Positions 17,477-26,182 are shown, counted from the first letter of the stretch. The stretch is 39,419 nucleotides of DNA from an uncultured Pelagibacteraceae bacterium (GCA_902599335.1 CACKFA010000005.1:1-39419); one strand, 5' to 3'. Numbers and translations are program-made. Notes: generated from the sequence alone by a model not told the origin.

Positions 17477-18349
17477 ATGAATATAAAAGATACTTTCGTA
17501 GCATCCTTGGTGCCTATTTTTTTAGGCTTTGGTTTTGTAATAGCTAAACCAGCATTTGAATCTTTTCCTCCTATTCTTTTAATGGGTATCAGATTTACAT
17601 TTGCTGCATCATTATTAATTTGGTGGTTTCCAATTCCAAGAGGATATTTAAAAAGAATTTTTGCTGCATCATTAGTCGCTAATACATTGCAATATAGCAT
17701 TACATATACTGGTTTAGATTTAATTGATGCATCTTCAGCAGTTCTTTTGGTTCAGATGGAAGTTCCGTTTGGAGTCATTTTTGCTTACTTTATGCTTAAA
17801 GAAAAACCAACGATCAGAGCTTTGATTGGTATAGCTATCGCATTTGTTGGTGTTTATATTTTAACTGGATCTCCTAACTTGGATGGAAAATTTATTGGAA
17901 TTGGACTTACGATTTTAGGATCTGCTGTATGGGCTCTTGGACAAGTTATGGTTAAACCTTTAAGTAAAGAAATAAATCCTTTAGCGTTAGTTGCTTGGTT
18001 AGCATTATTCTCTGGACCAATATTAGTAATGTCATCTGCGATGATTGATGGAAATACAATTAATTATCTAACAAATGCAAAATTTGATCATTGGATTATT
18101 GCTATTTATATTGGTTTCATCATGCAACCAATTACATACGGTTGTTTCTATTATGTTTTAAAAAATAACCCACTTTATAAAGTTCTACCGATTGTAACTA
18201 TGGGGATACCACCAACCGGTTTATTGGCAGCAATATTTCTTTTAGGTGAAAAACCAACTTCAGAATTATTTATAGGTGGTACAATAATCATAGTTGGTGT
18301 GATTTTAATTGTATTTACAAAAAACAAAAAGGAAGAGGAAATAAAATGA
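17477..18349 (+). CDS. EamA/DMT-family transporter
   Basis: Drug/metabolite-transporter superfamily protein of 290 residues with about ten hydrophobic helices arranged as two EamA repeats (roughly 5-135 and 150-285). Conserved turns such as PAFESFPPILLMGIRF and the closing repeat GGTIIIVGVIL are typical. Most characterised members export amino acids, nucleosides or related metabolites. It starts a plus-strand run and overlaps the next gene by the ATGA four-base junction, implying translational coupling with the beta-hydroxyacid dehydrogenase. The 59-bp gap upstream is shared with the divergent eutA-like gene. The substrate is unknown. Confidence 0.85.
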   Translation: MNIKDTFVASLVPIFLGFGFVIAKPAFESFPPILLMGIRFTFAASLLIWWFPIPRGYLKRIFAASLVANTLQYSITYTGLDLIDASSAVLLVQMEVPFGVIFAYFMLKEKPTIRALIGIAIAFVGVYILTGSPNLDGKFIGIGLTILGSAVWALGQVMVKPLSKEINPLALVAWLALFSGPILVMSSAMIDGNTINYLTNAKFDHWIIAIYIGFIMQPITYGCFYYVLKNNPLYKVLPIVTMGIPPTGLLAAIFLLGEKPTSELFIGGTIIIVGVILIVFTKNKKEEEIK

Positions 18350-19287
18350 AAATTGGATTTATTGGTTTAGGTAATGTTGGAGGAAAACTTGCTGGAAGTT
18401 TATTAAGAAATAACTTTGATCTTACAGTAAGAGATATAGATGAAAATTTAACAAATCCTCTAAAAGACTTAGGTGCTAAGGTAGCAAAATCACCAAAAGA
18501 ATTAGCAGAAAAAACTGATTTAATAATTACATCTCTTCCTTCCCCTGAAGTATCCGCTGAAGTGATGGAGGCTGATGACGGAATTATAAATGGACTGTCA
18601 GAGAATAAAATTTGGTTAGAAATGAGTACCACAGACGAAAATGAGGTAAAAAGAATTGGAAAAAAAGTAATAGAAAAAAAAGCTATACCCATGGATGGAC
18701 CTGTTAGTGGCGGATGTCATAGAGCAGCAACAGGTAATATTTCTATATTCGTGGGTGGAGAAAGAAAAGCATTTGAAAAAATTTTACCTGTATTAACTGT
18801 TATGGGGAGAAAAATATTGCACACTGGTGAGCTTGGTACAGCTAGTGTATTAAAAGTAATTACAAATTATCTAGCTTCTGTTCATTTAGTTGCATTAGGT
18901 GAGGCTTGGACTGTAGCAAAAAAATCTAATTTAGATTTAGCAAAAACTTATAAAGGGATTGCTATTTCTTCTGGTAATTCATTTGTGCATGAAACTGAAA
19001 GTCAGGTTATATTAAATGGATCTTATAATATAAACTTTACAATGGATTTGGTTTTAAAAGACACAAGTTTATTTGATAATCTTGCAAAAAAAATAAATGC
19101 TCCTTTAGAAATTTCTCCACAAATAGTTGAAATTTTTAAAGATGGTCAAAAAAAATATGGTTCTAGAGCTTGGTCATCAATGATTGTGAAAAGGATGGAG
19201 GATTTAAATGATATTAATTTTAGAGCTAATGGTTTTCCTGATGAGTTGGTTGATAGCGAACCTGAGGAAAAAGGATATGAAATTTAA
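18346..19287 (+). CDS. Beta-hydroxyacid dehydrogenase (3-hydroxyisobutyrate dehydrogenase family)
   Basis: NAD(P)-dependent oxidoreductase of 313 residues. The Rossmann motif GLGNVGG is at 7-13, the substrate motif DGPVSGG at 117-123, and the catalytic lysine K170 sits four residues before N174 in the expected KxxxN pattern. This family covers 3-hydroxyisobutyrate dehydrogenase, tartronate semialdehyde reductase, sulfolactaldehyde reductase and succinic semialdehyde reductase; the motifs do not choose among them. It overlaps the DMT transporter gene by 4 bp and is followed 20 bp later by an aldehyde dehydrogenase. The two enzymes may therefore act in sequence, alcohol to aldehyde to acid. Confidence 0.85.
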   Translation: MKIGFIGLGNVGGKLAGSLLRNNFDLTVRDIDENLTNPLKDLGAKVAKSPKELAEKTDLIITSLPSPEVSAEVMEADDGIINGLSENKIWLEMSTTDENEVKRIGKKVIEKKAIPMDGPVSGGCHRAATGNISIFVGGERKAFEKILPVLTVMGRKILHTGELGTASVLKVITNYLASVHLVALGEAWTVAKKSNLDLAKTYKGIAISSGNSFVHETESQVILNGSYNINFTMDLVLKDTSLFDNLAKKINAPLEISPQIVEIFKDGQKKYGSRAWSSMIVKRMEDLNDINFRANGFPDELVDSEPEEKGYEI

Positions 19288-19307
19288 TTAATGTGTTAAG
19301 ATAAAAA

Positions 19308-20738
19308 ATGTTAGATAAAAGAAAATTTTACATAAATGGTCAATGGGTTGATCCAATTAAAAAAAATGATTTTGACGTAATTAATCCATGCAATGAAGAT
19401 CCGTTTGCTGTTATTTCTTTAGGTTCAAAAGAAGATACAGATTTAGCTGTCAAATCAGCAAAAAATGCCTTTAATACTTGGAAAGAAACTAGCAAGAAAG
19501 AAAGACTCAGTTTACTTGAAAAATTATCATCAGTTTATAAAAAAAGATTTAATGAAATGGCTGAGGCTATTTCTCTTGAAATGGGTGCACCAATGGATTG
19601 GGCAACAGATGTTCAAACAGCTTCAGGGAAAGATCATTTAGATGATTTTATTTTAAGATTAAAAAATTTTAAATTTCATGAACACTTTGATAATAAATCA
19701 AATAATCATATCTATTATGAGCCAATTGGAGTTTGTGGATTAATCACACCGTGGAATTGGCCAATTAATCAAATTGCTTTAAAAGTCGTTCCTGCATTCG
19801 CAACTGGATGTACAATGATTTTAAAACCATCAGAAATTGCTCCTATTTCTGGAATGCTATTTGCAGAAATGATTGATGAAGTAGGTTTTCCAAAAGGTGT
19901 ATTTAATTTAGTAAATGGAGACGGTGCAGGAGTGGGAACCCACATTTCAAGCCACCCTGATATTGATATGGTTTCTTTCACAGGTTCAACAAGAGCAGGA
20001 AGATTAATTTCAAAAAATGCTGCTGAAACAATTAAAAGAGTTTGTCTTGAATTAGGTGGAAAAGGTGGAAATATTGTTTTTGCTGATAGTTATAAAGATG
20101 CAGTAAGAGACGGTATTAGAAATGTAATGAGCAATTCTGGTCAATCTTGTGATGCACCAACAAGGATGCTTGTTGAAAAATCAATTTACGAAAGAGCTGT
20201 TAAAGAAGCTGTTGATGAAGCAAACAAAATTAAAGTAGATCAAGCTTCAAAAAAAGGAGATCATATAGGACCAGTAATTTCTAAAATTCAATATGAGAAA
20301 ATTATAAATCTTATTGAAAGTGGTATTTCTGAAGGCGCAACTCTTGCAGCAGGTGGACCTGAGTTACCAAACGGTTTGAACAAAGGATACTTTATCAAAC
20401 CAACTATATTTACAAATGTAACTAATGAAATGAGAATTGCTAAAGAAGAAATTTTTGGACCTGTGTTATCTATAATTCCATTTGAAACTGAGGATGAGGC
20501 AGTCAATATTGTAAACGATACTTCTTATGGTCTTGGAAATTATTTACAAACTGAAGATAGAGAGAAAGCACATAGAGTTGCAAAAAAATTAAGATCAGGC
20601 TGTGTTTATATTAATGGCAATGGAGCTGATGCTGGAACTCCATTTGGTGGTTACAGGCAATCAGGTAATGGGAGAGAAGGAGGTGTTTGGGGCCTTGAGG
20701 AATATCTTGAAGTAAAGAATGTTACTGGTTGGAGTTAA
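19308..20738 (+). CDS. Aldehyde dehydrogenase, paralog 2
   Basis: NAD(P)-dependent aldehyde dehydrogenase of 476 residues with N150 in TPWNWP, E248 in LELGGK and C281 in NSGQSC, so it should be active. It pairs with the upstream beta-hydroxyacid dehydrogenase and could oxidise the semialdehyde that enzyme forms. It is a close paralog of the enzyme at 4832-6265, sharing the MLDK start, the LEMGAP and FPKGVFNLVNGDGA blocks and the C-terminal EEFLEVK/EEYLEVK ending. The last 17 bases overlap the 3' end of the convergent dioxygenase gene. The true aldehyde is unknown. Confidence 0.9.
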   Translation: MLDKRKFYINGQWVDPIKKNDFDVINPCNEDPFAVISLGSKEDTDLAVKSAKNAFNTWKETSKKERLSLLEKLSSVYKKRFNEMAEAISLEMGAPMDWATDVQTASGKDHLDDFILRLKNFKFHEHFDNKSNNHIYYEPIGVCGLITPWNWPINQIALKVVPAFATGCTMILKPSEIAPISGMLFAEMIDEVGFPKGVFNLVNGDGAGVGTHISSHPDIDMVSFTGSTRAGRLISKNAAETIKRVCLELGGKGGNIVFADSYKDAVRDGIRNVMSNSGQSCDAPTRMLVEKSIYERAVKEAVDEANKIKVDQASKKGDHIGPVISKIQYEKIINLIESGISEGATLAAGGPELPNGLNKGYFIKPTIFTNVTNEMRIAKEEIFGPVLSIIPFETEDEAVNIVNDTSYGLGNYLQTEDREKAHRVAKKLRSGCVYINGNGADAGTPFGGYRQSGNGREGGVWGLEEYLEVKNVTGWS

Positions 20739-21873
20739 CCGAATTTTTTAAATATCTTAGTCTTCCAATAATTTCATCTCGATCCATGTAATAACCTTGT
20801 AAATGTCTATGTCCTGAGTTTGGATCATATTCAGTTCTACCGTGTAATAATCTTCTATTGTTAAAAGAAAAAATATCACCTGGTCCTAATCTAAATTTAA
20901 TCTGGAATTGATCGTCATGAAGCAAATTTCCAAATCGATGATGAGCTTTATAAACTTTATCCATCAAATCAGGATGACAGTCTAAAGCATCCATAGTTGC
21001 TACACTAAACCGAATATCATGGTAATCGTTATCTTTTGTTAGAGATATTGCAGGTGCATAATAACTTCTTACAGACTCTTGTGTATAATCCATATCCCTA
21101 AATTTTAAATGAACCTTTACTAACGTATCAAATATTTCTTTCTCATTTTTTCTCAAATAGTCTGCTACTGCAAACCCATCTACAGCGGATGAGTCTCCTC
21201 CCGTTGCAGAATTCACCAAACAATGAAGAAATTGATAGCCAGGTGGTGTTTCAAACCATGGTAAGTCCATATGATTTCTTAAGGCATGCGCTGTGTAAGC
21301 AGAATTATTTGGTTTAGGAATATTAATTACTTCAAAAGGTGTTTTAAAAAAAGTTTCTCTTGTATGGCTAATTCTGTTTAAAATTTTAAAGCCAGAGTTA
21401 TTTTCAGTTGGTGAATTTTTTACTATAGCAATTCCAGTATGATGTAAAAGCTCTAACCATCTGATAAGTCCTTCATCTGAACTCATAATTTCATCATGTT
21501 CAATCTCAATTGACTTCAGGTCATTTTGTAAAGAATTGTCCCAAAGTTGATATGGTGATTTATATTGTAAATTATTTTTTATTGTATAGCAGTTTTCTCT
21601 TAACCAATTTTGATCATAATAACTTACGTGGTCTCCTTCACTCCATTCAATTTCAAGCTTACCTTCATTATTTACTGCAAATTTTTTTGGATTAATATTG
21701 TTTGATACTTTTAAAATATTAAACATTCTATGACGTGAGTCTTTATCGTGTGCAGTTGGACAATTATCTCTTAACCATAAATAATTAAATTTACTTTTTT
21801 TTCCATCGCTCCAGTCAACTTCTAAATTTGTAGAATTTTTAATTATATTTTTAATTGTAAAATTTTGTTCCAT
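20722..21873 (-). CDS. Gamma-butyrobetaine hydroxylase-like Fe(II)/2-oxoglutarate dioxygenase
   Basis: TauD-fold dioxygenase of 383 residues with the two-domain build of gamma-butyrobetaine and trimethyllysine hydroxylases: an N-terminal DUF971/GBBH-like domain (about 1-100, motif WLRDNCP at 33-39) and a catalytic domain. Iron ligands H201 and D203 (NHMDLPW) and H344 (LLHGRTEY) and the likely 2OG-binding R356 are present. The zinc-binding cysteine cluster of the human enzyme's N-terminal domain is reduced to one cysteine (C38), so this domain probably lacks zinc, as in many bacterial homologs. Carnitine formation from gamma-butyrobetaine is the best guess; trimethyllysine or another trimethylammonium acid is possible. 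It overlaps the aldolase gene by one base. Confidence 0.82.
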   Translation of the reverse strand: MEQNFTIKNIIKNSTNLEVDWSDGKKSKFNYLWLRDNCPTAHDKDSRHRMFNILKVSNNINPKKFAVNNEGKLEIEWSEGDHVSYYDQNWLRENCYTIKNNLQYKSPYQLWDNSLQNDLKSIEIEHDEIMSSDEGLIRWLELLHHTGIAIVKNSPTENNSGFKILNRISHTRETFFKTPFEVINIPKPNNSAYTAHALRNHMDLPWFETPPGYQFLHCLVNSATGGDSSAVDGFAVADYLRKNEKEIFDTLVKVHLKFRDMDYTQESVRSYYAPAISLTKDNDYHDIRFSVATMDALDCHPDLMDKVYKAHHRFGNLLHDDQFQIKFRLGPGDIFSFNNRRLLHGRTEYDPNSGHRHLQGYYMDRDEIIGRLRYLKNSVNSNQ

Positions 21874-22604
21874 TAATTTTTATAATTTGAATGTTCTCTA
21901 TCTAGTTTTCTTAATAAAGCAGCCCATTCTGTTTTTCCATCATAATTATAATCACCAGAGTCACTCATGTTTTCCCAGAAATATGCAGCTTTTTGTTTAT
22001 CTATTTCATGTTTATTTAAACCCATAGCAAGATTTTTTACCTGAACAGAACATGCTTGTTCCAGATAATAAGCTCTGAAAAATGCTTCTGCTGCAGTTTT
22101 TCCTACCGTGTAATATCCATGATTTCTAGTAATCAAGATGTCGTGTTTGCTAATTAGGTTTTCAAATTTACTTCCAAATTCTTTGTCCTCAACAAATTCA
22201 TAATCAATATATCCAACAAGATGATTTAAATAAACTGCGGCCTGTGAAAGATACATTAAACCCTCTTTGGTACCACCAACTGCCATCACATCGTTGGCAT
22301 GTCCGTGAACATAAAAGTTTACATCATTTCTTTTGTTAAAAATCCATTGAGCAAGATTAATGCATCCATCGTTTAACCAAGGTCCGTCTGAATCTAATTT
22401 TTTTCCGTTTTGATCAATTTTAACTAATGATGAAGCAGTAATTTCTTCATAAAACATTCCATATGGATGAACAAAAGAACAATTCTTATCTTCAGCAGAT
22501 CTTGCCCCTGCACATTGGTTAGCAAGGTCTGTCATATCGTACATGTGTAAAATTCTATAGAGAGCAGACAACTCTAGTCGCACATCTTTATCTGTTTGCG
22601 CCAT
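21873..22604 (-). CDS. Class II aldolase/adducin-family protein
   Basis: Adducin-head-type class II aldolase of 243 residues. Zinc-ligand histidines H100 and H102 (VHGH) and H162 (RNHG) are present, and YEEITASSLVKID (52-64) is characteristic of the adducin-like subgroup. The position of the catalytic glutamate of fuculose-phosphate aldolase appears to be C81, so classical aldol cleavage chemistry is uncertain. The gene precedes and overlaps by one base the gamma-butyrobetaine-hydroxylase-like gene (TAATG junction), implying joint function. It is divergent from the ProV-like gene across 126 bp. Substrate is not recognisable. Confidence 0.82.
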   Translation of the reverse strand: MAQTDKDVRLELSALYRILHMYDMTDLANQCAGARSAEDKNCSFVHPYGMFYEEITASSLVKIDQNGKKLDSDGPWLNDGCINLAQWIFNKRNDVNFYVHGHANDVMAVGGTKEGLMYLSQAAVYLNHLVGYIDYEFVEDKEFGSKFENLISKHDILITRNHGYYTVGKTAAEAFFRAYYLEQACSVQVKNLAMGLNKHEIDKQKAAYFWENMSDSGDYNYDGKTEWAALLRKLDREHSNYKN

Positions 22605-22669
22605 ATATAAAATTCTTATTTAAAAAAATAATTAAAAGCAAATAAATACAACCTTTATTTCTTAAAACA

Positions 22670-22686
22670 ATTATAAGTTGTATAAT
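22670..22686. promoter_or_regulatory. Divergent -10 hexamers between aldolase and proV genes
   Basis: Two perfect TATAAT hexamers lie back to back in the 126-bp gap: 22681-22686 reading plus toward proV, and 22675-22670 reading minus toward the aldolase gene. Neither has a good -35 match. The resulting leaders would be about 38 and 55-60 nt. The proV start has no obvious Shine-Dalgarno sequence. Only five bases separate the hexamers, so the two promoters may exclude each other. Confidence 0.5.
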
Positions 22687-22730
22687 ATTTGTTTTACATA
22701 TGATGATTGTAACTGTTAGAACATTACATC

Positions 22731-23756
22731 ATGTCAAAAATTGAGATCAACAACGTATACAAAATTTTTGGAAACAACCCATCTTCTGTGCTGCCAATGG
22801 TAAAAGATGGTGCAACAAAAGATGAAATTTTAGAGCAGACAGGTCATACCGTTGGATTAGATAATGTTTCGCTTAAAATTGAAGAAGGAGAAACCTTTGT
22901 TTGTATGGGTTTATCAGGATCAGGGAAATCAACACTAATAAGACATCTAAATAGACTAATCGATCCAACTGATGGCGAAATTTTAGTTGAGGGTACGAAT
23001 GTAATGTCACTTGATAAAGATAAGCTTATCGAATTTAGAAGGCATAAAATGAGCATGGTATTTCAAAGATTTGGTTTATTCCCACATAAAACAGTGATTC
23101 AAAATGTTGGTTACGGATTAGAAATGCAGGGAAAAAGTGAAGATGAAAGAAATAAAATCTCAATGGAAAAAATCGATGCAGTTGGTCTAACTGGTTTTGA
23201 AAATCAATACCCTGCTCAATTATCAGGAGGAATGCAGCAACGTGTTGGTTTAGCAAGAGCGTTGGCTACTGATACAGATATTATGTTAATGGATGAAGCT
23301 TTCAGCGCTCTAGATCCTCTGATTAGAAGTGATATGCAGAAACAATTAATTGATCTTCAAGCAGAATTAAAAAAAACAATTGTATTTATTACACACGATT
23401 TGGATGAATCATTAAGATTGGGAGATCATATCGGGATATTAAATTCTGGAAAATTAGTTCAAGTAGGAACCCCAGAAGAAATTATTATGAACCCCGCTGA
23501 TGATTATGTAAAAGCTTTTGTAAAAGATGTGAACAGAGCAAAAGTCATCAAGGCAAAGATTATTATGAAAACTGCTGATCAAGCTAATGACATAGATAAA
23601 TCAAACTTAATAAAAGTAAATGAAGATGAATTTATAGAAGATTTTTTACCAAAAATCGTATGCTCTGATTCAAACTGTGAAGTGGTTGATAAAAGTGGCA
23701 ATGTAAAGGGATACATTTCAAATCAAGAATTACAGTCTTCATTAACAAGATCATAA
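22731..23756 (+). CDS. proV: Glycine betaine/proline-type ABC ATPase (ProV-like), orphan
   Basis: ATPase of the ProU/OpuA osmolyte importer family, 341 residues. Walker A GLSGSGKST spans 60-68, the signature LSGGM 164-168, Walker B 184-189 and the H-loop ITHDLDE. The N-terminal VYKIFG and KDEILEQTG blocks are ProV-specific. The C-terminus is shortened to a partial CBS-like region, versus about 400 residues in E. coli ProV. No ProW permease or ProX binding protein is in the window, so partners must be encoded elsewhere. The next gene, 1 bp on, resembles a betainyl-CoA thioesterase, which supports uptake of carnitine or another betaine. That substrate is inference. Confidence 0.87.
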   Translation: MSKIEINNVYKIFGNNPSSVLPMVKDGATKDEILEQTGHTVGLDNVSLKIEEGETFVCMGLSGSGKSTLIRHLNRLIDPTDGEILVEGTNVMSLDKDKLIEFRRHKMSMVFQRFGLFPHKTVIQNVGYGLEMQGKSEDERNKISMEKIDAVGLTGFENQYPAQLSGGMQQRVGLARALATDTDIMLMDEAFSALDPLIRSDMQKQLIDLQAELKKTIVFITHDLDESLRLGDHIGILNSGKLVQVGTPEEIIMNPADDYVKAFVKDVNRAKVIKAKIIMKTADQANDIDKSNLIKVNEDEFIEDFLPKIVCSDSNCEVVDKSGNVKGYISNQELQSSLTRS

Positions 23757-23757
23757 A

Positions 23758-24219
23758 GTGTTATTAAAAACTTTCGAAGTAAAAAAGGAATGGGTTGATT
23801 ACAACAATCACATGAACATGGCTTATTATGTTCTTGTTTTTGATCAAGCATGGGAAGTTGCACTTGAAAAATTCAAAATGGGAGGGACTGCAGCAAAAAA
23901 TCTTAATAGAAGTACTATGGTTGTTGAAACAAATACTAAATACTTAAATGAAGTTAAAGAAGGTGAAAGAGTAAATGTTAATCTAACCTATTTCGACCAT
24001 GACAAAAAAAGACTTCATTTAGAAATGGAAATGATTTCTCAAAAAACTAACAAACTTTCAGCCTCTATGGAATGGATATCGCTATATATAGATTTAAGCA
24101 AAAGGAAAGTCACTGAATTTGAGGAAGAAAAATTAAAACTAATGAAAGATTTTATTGAAGAAAATAAGTCAAAATTTTCAAACGAAGGTCTTCTATTCTC
24201 TTCTAAATTAAAGAAATAA
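23758..24219 (+). CDS. Hotdog thioesterase, betainyl-CoA thioesterase-like
   Basis: Single-domain hotdog-fold protein of 153 residues starting with GTG one base after the proV stop. The active-site block is DYNNHMN (D14-N20), as in 4-hydroxybenzoyl-CoA-type thioesterases. The continuation AYYVLVFDQAW and the later KYLNEVKEGERV and DKKRLHLEMEM blocks resemble the CdhB-type thioesterase of carnitine breakdown, which in other alphaproteobacteria is fused to carnitine dehydrogenase. That step releases glycine betaine from betainyl-CoA. The specific assignment is from remembered family resemblance and the betaine context; a generic acyl-CoA thioesterase remains possible. No carnitine dehydrogenase or BKACE enzyme is in the window. 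Confidence 0.72.
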   Translation: MLLKTFEVKKEWVDYNNHMNMAYYVLVFDQAWEVALEKFKMGGTAAKNLNRSTMVVETNTKYLNEVKEGERVNVNLTYFDHDKKRLHLEMEMISQKTNKLSASMEWISLYIDLSKRKVTEFEEEKLKLMKDFIEENKSKFSNEGLLFSSKLKK

Positions 24220-24259
24220 TTAAATATTCTATACAATTTTTTTTTGATATAGGTGCATA

Positions 24260-25213
24260 ATGAGCGCTAATAATAATTCAAAAGGTATAATCCTAATAAT
24301 TACTGCAATGACATTTTTTGCAATGCAGGATGCTTTAATTAAATTTATTTTTGAAAAAGCAGCTTTATATGAAATATTTTTTGGAAGATATTTTGTTGCA
24401 GCAATTTTGCTGTTTGGTTACATTAAATTCCGAAAACAAAAAGTCTCTCTTAAAACTTACTATCCTTTTTTAACAATACTAAGAGTGATTTTACATTTTA
24501 TTGCTTTTTCTGCTTTTTTTATCTCATTAACTTTTATGCCTTTGGCAACAGCAAATGCTCTATTTTTTTCCTCCCCTTTTTTCGTATCAATATTTGCAAA
24601 GTTATTTTTAAAAGAAACTATTGGTATCAGAAGATGGTCAGCAATTGTTTTTGGTTTTATTGGCGTTTTTATAGTCTTAAATCCAAATTTTTCAGACTTT
24701 GAATATCGAAGTCTATTACCAGTTTTTTGTGCATTTTGTTATGCAGCCTCTATGACAATCACAAAATATACATCCGATAAAGATGATGTTAACACCCAAC
24801 TTTATTACTTTTATCTAATTGCAATATTGCTGTGTGTAATTTTGTATTTTTTTATGGGAAGTGGTCAGCTAAATAATCCAAACTTTGATCCAACAATACA
24901 ATTCATCTTTAGAGAATGGTTTTCAAATATTGAATATACATGGAAATTTATTTTATTTTTTGGTTTTGCTGCATCAATAGCTTTTGTTTGTATTTTTTCA
25001 GCATATATAGTTGCATCACCATCTGTTGTTTCTTTGTTTGAGTACTCATTAATAATTATGTCTATGATACCTGGTTACTTTTTATTTAATGAGGTACCAA
25101 CAACCAGAACATTTATTGGTGTTGCGTGTATTATAGCAGCTGGAATTTATATTTATATGAGAGAGAGAGTTAGAGATCAATTTATTGCAACAGAAACACC
25201 AGTTAGAAGATGA
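24260..25213 (+). CDS. EamA/DMT-family transporter
   Basis: Second drug/metabolite transporter of the window, 317 residues, about ten transmembrane helices in two EamA repeats. The first repeat contains FFGRYFVAAILL and the MPLATANALFFSSPFFV block common to the RhaT/YdcZ-like DMT branch. The C-terminus is a short charged tail after residue 295. The gene overlaps the next one by ATGA (25210-25213), so it is translationally coupled to a non-haem iron oxygenase. An exporter for the oxygenase product, or an importer for its substrate, is a reasonable inference; the compound is unknown. Confidence 0.85.
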   Translation: MSANNNSKGIILIITAMTFFAMQDALIKFIFEKAALYEIFFGRYFVAAILLFGYIKFRKQKVSLKTYYPFLTILRVILHFIAFSAFFISLTFMPLATANALFFSSPFFVSIFAKLFLKETIGIRRWSAIVFGFIGVFIVLNPNFSDFEYRSLLPVFCAFCYAASMTITKYTSDKDDVNTQLYYFYLIAILLCVILYFFMGSGQLNNPNFDPTIQFIFREWFSNIEYTWKFILFFGFAASIAFVCIFSAYIVASPSVVSLFEYSLIIMSMIPGYFLFNEVPTTRTFIGVACIIAAGIYIYMRERVRDQFIATETPVRR

Positions 25214-26178
25214 GCAAGAACTTTATACCAACAATTAATATTTCATCTTTAATAAAAAATAATTTTGAAACTCAAAATGCATTAAAAACAATTAAAGAAA
25301 TTGAAAAAGCTTGTGTCAATGTAGGATTTTTTCAGATTACTGGACATGGAATTAATCAGAAAGAAATAAAAAAAACATGTGAAGTTGCTAATAAATTTTT
25401 TAATTTACCAGACAGCATGAAAAGAAGATTAGCACCTAAAAAATGGAATAAAAAAAATAAAAATTTATACAGAGGATATTTTCCTAATGATGTTAATGGA
25501 AAAGAAGGTCTGGATATAGGTGATTTAAAAATAACTAAAAAATATTCTTCAAATCTCAAAAATCAATACATAGAGTTTATTAATCTGGGCGTGTGTTTTA
25601 ATAAAAACTCAATTAATACTTTAAACAAATATTTTGATAACATTTATAGATTGAGTGAAATATTGTTTAAAAGTCTGATAAAACTTAATAAAAAAAATCC
25701 TGATATTTCTAGTGCAGCTTTTTCAAGATTAAAAACATTAAGTACATTAAGATTTAATTATTACCCAAATCAAACTAAACCAGTAGAAATATCAAAACAA
25801 GATGGAGTAGCGCTTGGATGTGAAACTCATGTTGATAGTGGAATATTTACAGTTCTCTACCAAGATAGAAAAGGTGGATTACAAGTACAAAATAGAAAAA
25901 ACAAAAAATGGTATGATGTACCATTTAATAAAAAGGCTTTAGTAGTAAACACGGGAAGAGCTTTAGAATATTTAAGTAAAGGTAAATTTAAAGCAACCAA
26001 TCATAGGGTTTTGTGGAATAAAAGTAAGAGGCTCTCTGTTCCTTTTTTCTTCGAACCTTCATATGATTTCAAAATGAACCACTCATTTTTAAATGGAAGC
26101 AAATTCAAAAATAATGGTCTAATTTATGAGAAATTCCTAAACAAATCTTTAAAGAAATTTATTGAATATCAACGTTAG
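25210..26178 (+). CDS. Isopenicillin N synthase-like Fe(II)/2OG oxygenase
   Basis: Non-haem iron dioxygenase of 322 residues in the IPNS/gibberellin-oxidase group. A DIOX_N-type N-terminal region (FIPTINISSL and GFFQITGHGI, 5-50) is followed by the jelly-roll core. Iron ligands H207 and D209 (THVDSG) and H265 (TNHRVLW) and the 2OG-binding R274-x-S276 pair are present. Family members hydroxylate or desaturate amino acids, pyrimidines and small acids, so no substrate can be named. It is very lysine- and asparagine-rich, in line with the base composition. It ends the run begun by proV; a new promoter begins within five bases of its stop. Confidence 0.82.
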   Translation: MSKNFIPTINISSLIKNNFETQNALKTIKEIEKACVNVGFFQITGHGINQKEIKKTCEVANKFFNLPDSMKRRLAPKKWNKKNKNLYRGYFPNDVNGKEGLDIGDLKITKKYSSNLKNQYIEFINLGVCFNKNSINTLNKYFDNIYRLSEILFKSLIKLNKKNPDISSAAFSRLKTLSTLRFNYYPNQTKPVEISKQDGVALGCETHVDSGIFTVLYQDRKGGLQVQNRKNKKWYDVPFNKKALVVNTGRALEYLSKGKFKATNHRVLWNKSKRLSVPFFFEPSYDFKMNHSFLNGSKFKNNGLIYEKFLNKSLKKFIEYQR

Positions 26179-26182
26179 TAAT

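Noticed and set aside
21873..22604. Hydroxy-trimethyllysine aldolase completing carnitine synthesis
   Set aside because: Known enzymes for that step are PLP-dependent; a zinc class II fold gives no direct support.
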